NCBI GenBank assembly: GCA_949295755.1
Contig: CASFMG010000091.1
Coordinates: forward strand, 1-23,526
DNA length: 23,526 nt
From: an uncultured Christensenella sp.
GTDB lineage: Bacteria > Bacillota > Clostridia > Christensenellales > UBA1242
Direction of reading: 5' to 3'
The notes beneath the pieces were generated by a model that was not told the DNA's origin, made no database searches, and saw nothing but the letters and a program-made list of their open reading frames with translations. The position numbers and the translations under genes were made by a program. This document shows, piece by piece, positions 18,206 to 23,526 of the stretch. Position 1 is the stretch's first letter. Each line of letters starts with the position of its first letter.

Positions 18206-18228
18206 AACTTGTATAAAAGTTTGTATAA
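18206..18228. repeat. Overlapping inverted and direct repeats in the maf / ABC divergent spacer
   Basis: AACTT (18206-18210) and AAGTT (18217-18221) form an inverted repeat with a 6-base centre. TTGTATAA occurs twice 12 bp apart (18209-18216 and 18221-18228). The site lies just upstream of and across the -35 region of the ABC promoter, where a regulator could act on either divergent unit. No regulator gene is nearby, and the DNA is AT-rich. Confidence 0.3.
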
Positions 18229-18239
18229 TATAAAAATTG

Positions 18240-18248
18240 TGATATAAT
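18240..18248 (+). promoter_or_regulatory. Extended -10 promoter of the ABC operon
   Basis: TGATATAAT is a consensus -10 (TATAAT, 18243-18248) with the TGn extension. The -35 region is poor (TTTGTA at 18220-18225 with 17-bp spacing), as is common for extended -10 promoters. A start near 18255 would give a leader of about 28 nt carrying AGGAG (18273-18277). Confidence 0.6.
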
Positions 18249-18282
18249 ACATATACATAAGTTTTTATAATTAGGAGTTTGT

Positions 18283-19260
18283 ATGGAAATTATAAAAGCA
18301 GAAAATTTAACAAAAGACTATGGACACAACAGAGGTATTTTTGATGTGTCTTTTTTGGTTGAAAAAGGCGAAGTGTTTGGTTTTTTGGGGCCTAATGGAG
18401 CAGGAAAATCTACAACAATAAGACATATTATGGGATTTAGCAAGCCACAAAGTGGAAATATTTTTGTATTTGGAAAAGAATCGTTTAAAAATTATAATGA
18501 AATTATGAATAGTGTTGGATATTTGCCAGGTGAAATAGCACTTCCAAACTCAGATAATGGTCAAGATTTTATAAATGTAATGAAAAGATTAAGACATCTT
18601 AAAGACGACAAAATGCTTAATTATTTAATTGACAAGTTTAAGTTTAACACTATGCTTGAAACAAAAAAAATGAGTTTGGGCGACAAAAGAAAGTTAGCAA
18701 TAATTGTTGCATTTATGCACGACCCAGATGTACTTGTGTTAGATGAACCAACCAGTGGACTTGACCCAATTATGCAACAGGTGTTTATTGACTTTATTAA
18801 AGAAGAAAAAACGCGTGGCAAAACAATATTTCTATCTTCGCACATTTTCAACGAAGTTGAAGAAACTTGTGATAGAATTGCAATAATAAAAGATGGAAGA
18901 ATTGTTTCAACATTTAAAACAACAAACTTAAAACACAATCAAAACAAAACTTTTGATATTGTTTTTAAAAAGCAAGACGATTTTAATAATTTTGTTGCAC
19001 AAGTGAAAAAAGAGAAAAAAATTATTGAACTTAAAGAGCACGATAAAAAAACTTTAATTGTTAAAGTTCTTATAAATGATGAAAATATCAATAAGTTGAT
19101 TGAAATTGTTAGTCAATACAATGTTGTTGAATTTAATGAAGATAAACTTACATTACAAGAGTATTTTATGAATTTTTATAAAGAAGATAAAGATTTTGGA
19201 GGTGTGCTTGATGAACGAGATAATAAAAGTAGAAAATCTCACAAAAGACTACAAAAATAA
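18283..19260 (+). CDS. ABC exporter ATP-binding protein 1
   Basis: A 325-aa nucleotide-binding subunit of an ABC-2-type exporter. Walker A GPNGAGKST is at 36-44, Walker B LVLDE at 151-155 with the catalytic Glu, the D-loop SGLD follows, and the switch histidine is His187 (SSH). The signature is degenerate, MSLGDKRK at 130-137 instead of LSGGQ. The Q-loop region reads GYLPGEIALP. Residues about 215-310 form a C-terminal extension common in exporter ATPases. It is 41 of 54 identical to the next gene over the N-terminal region, so the two are paralogues. ATG 18283 is preceded by AGGAG. The last 16 or so codons overlap the next gene by 50 bases and encode a basic tail (KSRKSHKRLQK). The substrate is unknown. 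Confidence 0.92.
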   Translation: MEIIKAENLTKDYGHNRGIFDVSFLVEKGEVFGFLGPNGAGKSTTIRHIMGFSKPQSGNIFVFGKESFKNYNEIMNSVGYLPGEIALPNSDNGQDFINVMKRLRHLKDDKMLNYLIDKFKFNTMLETKKMSLGDKRKLAIIVAFMHDPDVLVLDEPTSGLDPIMQQVFIDFIKEEKTRGKTIFLSSHIFNEVEETCDRIAIIKDGRIVSTFKTTNLKHNQNKTFDIVFKKQDDFNNFVAQVKKEKKIIELKEHDKKTLIVKVLINDENINKLIEIVSQYNVVEFNEDKLTLQEYFMNFYKEDKDFGGVLDERDNKSRKSHKRLQK

Positions 19261-20119
19261 TCGTGGGATTTTTGATTTAAATTTTTCAATTAGGCGTGGT
19301 GAAGTTTTTGGATTTGTTGGAACAAACGGAAGTGGAAAAACAACAACAATAAGGCACATAATGGGATTTAGTAAACCAGATAAAGGCAATTGTTATGTTG
19401 AAGAATTAAACACTTGGCAAAATGCTAGTGAGATAAAAAAATATGTTGAGTACATACCCGGTGAAATTGCATTTCCAGATTTGCCAACGGGAACTCAGTT
19501 TTTAAAAAATCAAGCAGAACTTTTGGGACTAAAAGATATGACTTATGCAAACGAGTTAATAAAAAAATTACAATTAGACCCTTCTGCTAACCTTAAACGA
19601 ATGAGCAAAGGTATGAAACAAAAAACTGCAATAGTTGCAGGGCTTATGGCAGATAAAGAAATTTTGATATTAGATGAGCCAACAACTGGACTTGACCCAC
19701 TTATGCGAAATGTTTTTCTAGAAATTATTGAAAATGAAAAGAAAAAGGGAAAAACAATTTTAATGAGTAGTCAAATGTTTGACGAACTTGAAACAACTTG
19801 TGATAGAGTGGCACTAATATTAAATGGTAGAATTATTGACATTGCAGTTATTGATGAAATCAAAAACTCAAAATTTATAAACTACAAAATTGAATTTAAC
19901 AACGAAGATGATTATAAAAGTTTTAAAAAACTTAAATATAACATTATAAGAGACCAAGAAAAATATAATCAAGTTACAATTAAAATTGAAAAAAATAAAG
20001 CACAAAAACTTTTTAAGGCGTTGACCAAATATGATGTAAAATTTATTTCGGAAATAAAAAATAGTTTGGAAAAATATTTTAAAGAAAAATTAAAAAAAGG
20101 AGAAGAAAACAATGTTTAG
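19211..20119 (+). CDS. ABC exporter ATP-binding protein 2, switch histidine replaced
   Basis: A 302-aa second nucleotide-binding subunit. I start at ATG 19211 because GGAGGTG (19198-19204) sits 6 nt upstream and MNEIIKVENL aligns with the start of the preceding ATPase; the in-frame TTG at 19196 overlaps that ribosome binding site. Walker A GTNGSGKT is at 37-44, the signature-like MSKGMKQK at 131-138, and Walker B ILILDE at 151-156 keeps its Glu. The H-loop reads SSQ, with Gln188 (codon 19772-19774) where the partner has His. Loss of this histidine usually weakens ATP hydrolysis, so the exporter probably works as an asymmetric heterodimer. It overlaps the permease gene by 8 bases, which implies translational coupling. 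Confidence 0.92.
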   Translation: MNEIIKVENLTKDYKNNRGIFDLNFSIRRGEVFGFVGTNGSGKTTTIRHIMGFSKPDKGNCYVEELNTWQNASEIKKYVEYIPGEIAFPDLPTGTQFLKNQAELLGLKDMTYANELIKKLQLDPSANLKRMSKGMKQKTAIVAGLMADKEILILDEPTTGLDPLMRNVFLEIIENEKKKGKTILMSSQMFDELETTCDRVALILNGRIIDIAVIDEIKNSKFINYKIEFNNEDDYKSFKKLKYNIIRDQEKYNQVTIKIEKNKAQKLFKALTKYDVKFISEIKNSLEKYFKEKLKKGEENNV

Positions 20120-21725
20120 TAAAGCACTTTTTAAACAATCGGCAAAAGCAAATTTCACAAAATGGATATTTGTAACAATTCCAACTTGCGTAATGCTTGC
20201 AATTGTAATTATTGTTTTGGGAAATTTGGGAATAAACGACATAAGAGATTCACTTAAAAATGTTTTTGTGCAAGCCGACCAAGAATCATATCTAAAAGAA
20301 AATTCTGTTGATAGTTATGAACTTTATTTAACAACTTTAACAAATTACAACGATGTTTCAAGTTTTGGTGCATTTTTAAACATACTTACCAACAATTATG
20401 ACGGGAAAGTAACACAATATGAAGCAGAAAACGGTGTTGCGCCAGACGATGAAGCAAAACAAAAAATCATTGCACAAGTTGCACAAGATTTTAAAGTATA
20501 TGCGGGATTTATTGGTAAAACACCAGAAGAATTAGAAGTTTTGGTAACACAAATTTTAAATTTTTACATAAAAGATACAAGCGTTAAGGGTCAAAACTTA
20601 CTCGATGCGTATTTTTTAGACCAAGTGTATGTAAACGCATACCAAACTGAACTTGCAAAAGAAGATGTAACCGAACAGGAAGCATTAGATAAAGCAAAGC
20701 AAGCAAAGGTTATTGCACAAGATGCAATAAACAAATATAAAGAAGATTCTAGCGAGTCAGGTTATGTGTATAGTAGGGATAATTATCTTATTATTGCAAG
20801 AAATTATATAAATACATTTATGTACGACACAATTTATGATATGCAAATAGAACAAGGCAAAAACGAACAAAGCGCAAGAGAATTTGCTGTTTCTGTTAAA
20901 GTTATTTCAAACTCGGCAATTTCCACATATCAACTATGGCTCAACGAATATGAAAATGATGACCCTGATAATGCAATAACAGACGAACAAATTGCACAGG
21001 CAAGAACTTATGCTTGTCAAAGTATATCTGACCAAATTCCAGAAAAAGTTGCAGTTGCACTTGAAGAACTTGGAAATATGGACATATATGGACTTATAAT
21101 TGGTTCGATATTTTATAGAATTGCAGGATTATTGCTTCCTATGGTGTTTGTTATTATGACGGCAAATGGATTACTCGCTGGGCAAGTTGATTCGGGGTCT
21201 ATGGCTTATGTGCTTTCCACTTCAACAAAACGAAGAACTGTTACAGTAACTCAAATGGTTTATTTGTTGTTTGCACTGTTTAGTATGTTTGCACTTTTAA
21301 CTTGCGTTAGTGTTGTTGCCGTTTGGATTGTTGGTGGAAACAACTTTGCAATAAATTATGCAGAAATTTTGTTATTTAACTTGGGTGCTTTTTTAACAAT
21401 GTTTGCAATAGCAGGATACTGCTTTATGTGCTCTGCAATATTCAACCGAACAAAGTATTCGTTAAGCATTGGTGGGGGACTTACAATATTTTCTCTTGTT
21501 TGCACAATTTTGGGACTTTTTGGTTCGGCAGTTGTGCCTTCAGCAATGCGAATTTCGGCAATGAATGTGTTTAATTACATTTCTCTTATTACTCTTTTTG
21601 ATACGGTTTCAATTTTAAATGGTTCACTTAATTATTTATGGCAATTTGGTATACTTTTTGCAGTGGGTGTAATCACATTTATTATTGGTATATTTAGATT
21701 TGATAAAAAAGATTTGCCGTTATAA
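20112..21725 (+). CDS. ABC-2-type permease with a large extracytoplasmic domain
   Basis: A 537-aa membrane subunit for the two upstream ATPases. The start is ATG 20112, preceded by AAGGAG at 20097-20102 and overlapping the end of the ATPase gene. Transmembrane segment 1 spans about 18-40. Residues about 41-323 then form a hydrophilic, acidic, mostly helical domain with many Glu/Gln/Ala stretches, predicted outside the cell. Five or so further hydrophobic segments fill 326-530, and the protein ends with a short charged tail. The C-terminal layout resembles ABC-2 permeases, which are usually about 250-400 aa, so the ectodomain accounts for the extra length. Its fold and substrate are not recognisable. 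Only one permease gene accompanies two ATPases, so it should act as a homodimer. Confidence 0.82.
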   Translation: MFSKALFKQSAKANFTKWIFVTIPTCVMLAIVIIVLGNLGINDIRDSLKNVFVQADQESYLKENSVDSYELYLTTLTNYNDVSSFGAFLNILTNNYDGKVTQYEAENGVAPDDEAKQKIIAQVAQDFKVYAGFIGKTPEELEVLVTQILNFYIKDTSVKGQNLLDAYFLDQVYVNAYQTELAKEDVTEQEALDKAKQAKVIAQDAINKYKEDSSESGYVYSRDNYLIIARNYINTFMYDTIYDMQIEQGKNEQSAREFAVSVKVISNSAISTYQLWLNEYENDDPDNAITDEQIAQARTYACQSISDQIPEKVAVALEELGNMDIYGLIIGSIFYRIAGLLLPMVFVIMTANGLLAGQVDSGSMAYVLSTSTKRRTVTVTQMVYLLFALFSMFALLTCVSVVAVWIVGGNNFAINYAEILLFNLGAFLTMFAIAGYCFMCSAIFNRTKYSLSIGGGLTIFSLVCTILGLFGSAVVPSAMRISAMNVFNYISLITLFDTVSILNGSLNYLWQFGILFAVGVITFIIGIFRFDKKDLPL

Positions 21726-21734
21726 TTTAAAAAC

Positions 21735-21763
21735 AAAATCACCACATTTGTGGTGATTTTTTT
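21735..21763 (+). terminator. Rho-independent terminator of the ABC operon
   Basis: AAAATCACCAC (21735-21745) pairs with GTGGTGATTTT (21750-21760) around an ATTT loop, and the T-run extends to 21763. It starts 9 bases after the permease stop. Confidence 0.92.
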
Positions 21764-21783
21764 ATGCTAACTTTTAATATTTT

Positions 21784-21792
21784 TGGAATACT
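21784..21792 (+). promoter_or_regulatory. Candidate extended -10 before the 62-aa gene
   Basis: TGGAATACT matches TGn plus four of six bases of TATAAT and ends 6 nt before the ATG at 21799. No convincing -35 was found. Its spacing to the start codon equals that of the stronger element at 22017-22025. Confidence 0.3.
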
Positions 21793-21798
21793 AAGTTT

Positions 21799-21987
21799 AT
21801 GGGATATTTTTCATATCATAACAAAGCAATGTCAAAAATTAAAAACGGAGAACTTGAAAAGTTTGAAATTGTTGACCAATATCACGGAATTGCGCCTTGT
21901 TTAAAACTTTATTTTAAAGATGGTAAAATTTATCCAATCAGAGAGCATATGTTTGATGAATATTTTAAACTTTTACAAATATTTTAA
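21799..21987 (+). CDS. Small conserved-type protein of unknown function (62 aa)
   Basis: Pattern: MGYFSYHNKAM, a charged middle (KIKNGELEKFEIVDQYHGI), then PCLKLYFKDGKIYPIREHMF. It looks like a family of short proteins found singly in Clostridia, whose members read roughly YxFVExYHxISPALVLYF then PMPIREY. From memory some genomes label these thermostable hemolysin delta-VPH, a name I would not trust as a function. No signal peptide or membrane segment is seen. The gene stands between a strong terminator and the transporter promoter, so it is probably monocistronic. No Shine-Dalgarno sequence precedes the ATG. Confidence 0.7.
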   Translation: MGYFSYHNKAMSKIKNGELEKFEIVDQYHGIAPCLKLYFKDGKIYPIREHMFDEYFKLLQIF

Positions 21988-21995
21988 ATTTATTG

Positions 21996-22025
21996 TTGAA
22001 ATATAAGTATTACAAATGTTATACT
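21996..22025 (+). promoter_or_regulatory. Promoter of the DASS transporter, predicted to give a leaderless mRNA
   Basis: TTGAAA (21996-22001), an 18-bp spacer and TATACT (22020-22025) with a TGT extension just before it form a good extended -10 promoter. The expected start 7 nt downstream falls on the ATG at 22032. No Shine-Dalgarno sequence lies between. Confidence 0.55.
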
Positions 22026-22031
22026 TTCTAT

Positions 22032-23495
22032 ATGGGAAAAAAGAAATTACAAAACAACAATATTTTTAGATACACAATTATTGGTATTTCAATTTTTATT
22101 ATAATTTTATTTAGGTTCATTCCAGCACCAAGTAGTTTAACTCAAAGTGCTATGGCTGTTATTGGAACATTTATTGGCGTTTTAATTTTGTGGCTTACTA
22201 TTTCTATTGATTGGCCTAGCATACTTTGTATTTTGGCATTGGGAACAATAGAGGGGTTAAGTTTTAAATCACTTTTTATGTCTAGTTTTGGCAGTGATAC
22301 TTTTGTGTTTTTGCTTTGTACTTTTATTTGTACATATGCACTTAGTCAAACTAACATAATTAAAAAGGTTGCTTTGTGGTTCATTTCAAACAAACTCGCA
22401 AAAAAAGGGCCTTGGTTCTTTTCGAGTATGTTCTTTTTTAGTGTTATTTTTTTAGGTATGTTTATTTCTCCATCGGTTTTATTTGTTATGCTTTTGCCAA
22501 TTTTGGAAGAAATTTACAAAGTTGCAAATATTGAAAAAGGTTCAAAACTTTCTAGTATGCTGATGATGGGACTGGCATTTTGTGTTTCTATATCATCGGG
22601 AATGACACCTATTGCTCACGTCTTTCCTATTATTAGTTTAAGCGCATATGAACAGGCGACTGGTGTTGCCATAAATTATGGACAGTATATGGCTATTGGT
22701 ATTCCTGTTGGAGTTTTGTTAACTATTTTTATGATAATAATTTTTAAAATCATTCTTAGACCAGATATGTCGCAATTAAAAAATGTAGATGTTACTGAAA
22801 TGAAAAATAATATAGAAAAGACAACAAAAAAAGATATTATTATTTTATGTGTTTTTATTTTTGTTGTTTTGTTATGGGTTTTGCCAAGTATTTTTCAAAA
22901 TGTTTTTCCTGATTTTTACAATTTAATAAATGGATACACTACTGCATTTCCTGCAATGATTGGTGTAATCGTTTTGTGCATAATTAAAATTGATAACAAG
23001 CCTTTGGTGTCTATTAAAGAAGCTTGTGAAAAGGGAGTTCCTTTTTCTAGTTTAATAATGTGTGCAGGAACATTGTGTCTAGGCAGTGCAATGACAAGCG
23101 ATACTATTGGAATTAAAGCATATCTAGTAAACAATTTGTCCATTTCTTTAAGTGGACTAGCACCATTTGTTTTGCTTTTAATTTTTTCTATTTGGACTAT
23201 TTTCCAAACTAATGTTTCTTCTAATATGGTAACTGCAACAGTTGTGTCAATGGTTGCTGTACAAATATTTTCTGCTTTTTTTGGTGGCGTTATATTTCCA
23301 ATAAGCATTGTTGCAATAGGAATGCTATCGTCTTTTGCTTTTGCAACTCCACCAAGTATGCCACATATTGCTATCGCTTCGGGTAGTGAGTGGTCAAATA
23401 CTAAACATTTTGCTTTGTATGGTACAATTTTGGCAGTTGTTTCGGTTTTACTAATAATTAGTTTGGGATATTTTATTGGAATTTTTATATTTTAA
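22032..23495 (+). CDS. SLC13/DASS-family anion transporter
   Basis: A 487-aa integral membrane protein with about a dozen hydrophobic segments, related to sodium-coupled carriers of dicarboxylates, citrate or sulfate. The block FAFATPPSMPHIAIASGS near the C-terminus matches the ATPP region of the family, and SSGMTPIAHVFPII is the diverged first-half counterpart. The two SNT clamps that contact ions and substrate are changed: SPS at 146-148 in ISPSVLFVMLLPI, and SNM at 397-399. Substrate and coupling ion are therefore uncertain. I chose ATG 22032 over the in-frame TTG at 21993 because the extra residues (LKYKYYKCYTFY) do not look like a family N-terminus and the TTG overlaps the promoter. It is followed at 9 bases by another gene, probably cotranscribed. 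Confidence 0.85.
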   Translation: MGKKKLQNNNIFRYTIIGISIFIIILFRFIPAPSSLTQSAMAVIGTFIGVLILWLTISIDWPSILCILALGTIEGLSFKSLFMSSFGSDTFVFLLCTFICTYALSQTNIIKKVALWFISNKLAKKGPWFFSSMFFFSVIFLGMFISPSVLFVMLLPILEEIYKVANIEKGSKLSSMLMMGLAFCVSISSGMTPIAHVFPIISLSAYEQATGVAINYGQYMAIGIPVGVLLTIFMIIIFKIILRPDMSQLKNVDVTEMKNNIEKTTKKDIIILCVFIFVVLLWVLPSIFQNVFPDFYNLINGYTTAFPAMIGVIVLCIIKIDNKPLVSIKEACEKGVPFSSLIMCAGTLCLGSAMTSDTIGIKAYLVNNLSISLSGLAPFVLLLIFSIWTIFQTNVSSNMVTATVVSMVAVQIFSAFFGGVIFPISIVAIGMLSSFAFATPPSMPHIAIASGSEWSNTKHFALYGTILAVVSVLLIISLGYFIGIFIF

Positions 23496-23504
23496 GGAGA
23501 TTTT

Positions 23505-23526
23505 ATGAATTTAGAAAATTATAGAA
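23505..23526 (+). CDS. Start of an unidentified gene (3' partial)
   Basis: ATG 23505 follows a strong AAGGAGA (23494-23500) that overlaps the transporter stop codon. Only MNLENYR is visible, so no family can be named. Close spacing suggests an operon with the anion transporter; an enzyme acting on the imported anion would be a natural guess but cannot be supported here. Confidence 0.6.

Noticed and set aside
19196..19198. TTG at 19196 as the start of the second ATPase
   Set aside because: It overlaps the GGAGGTG ribosome binding site that serves the ATG at 19211, and the paralogue aligns from that ATG.
21993..21995. TTG at 21993 as the start of the DASS transporter
   Set aside because: It lies inside the promoter, has no ribosome binding site and adds a non-family N-terminus; ATG 22032 is better.
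22916..23308. 130-aa minus-strand frame inside the transporter
   Set aside because: It is antisense to transmembrane coding sequence with no start signal; the plus-strand family match is clear.

Overview
The window comes from an AT-rich, Gram-positive-type bacterium, most likely an uncultured member of the Bacillota (clostridial side). The evidence is the clostridial-style N-terminus of the beta-prime subunit, a compact beta subunit without the large proteobacterial insertions, strong AGGAG-type ribosome binding sites, sigma-A-type promoters and Rho-independent terminators. I cannot place it more precisely. No RNA genes, transposases, CRISPR arrays or phage genes were found.

Layout. Bases 3-8954 are the 3' part of one giant gene (at least 2,983 codons, open at the left edge). 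It encodes an extracellular-type protein with Ig-like stretches and three beta-helix/GLUG modules. A 330-base spacer follows, holding a consensus promoter with a 15-bp inverted repeat around it and a leader of about 200 nt. Next come rpoB (9285-12968) and rpoC (13022-16537), closed by a bidirectional terminator. On the minus strand, converging on rpoC, lie maf and a cysteine-synthase-like PLP enzyme. Divergent from maf is an ABC exporter operon: two paralogous ATPases and a permease with an unusually large predicted ectodomain, ended by a strong terminator at 21735-21763. A 62-aa orphan protein, an SLC13/DASS-type transporter and the first seven codons of another gene close the window.

How the parts work together. 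rpoB and rpoC form a stand-alone transcription unit, with neither the usual rplJ-rplL genes upstream nor the str-operon genes downstream. The rest is a set of short independent units. Start signals fall into two classes. rpoB, rpoC, maf, all three ABC genes and the last gene have clear Shine-Dalgarno sequences. The cysteine-synthase-like gene, the 62-aa gene and the DASS transporter lack one and instead have a -10-like element 6-7 nt before the ATG, which suggests leaderless mRNAs.

I did not find a convincing new multi-gene defence or mobile system. The observations most worth a second look are: the rifamycin-binding pocket of RpoB, which differs from E. coli at several drug-contact positions including His526 to Gln; the paired palindromic sites around the rpoB promoter; the giant three-module GLUG protein; the possible leaderless starts; and the ABC exporter with a large ectodomain and one ATPase lacking the switch histidine.
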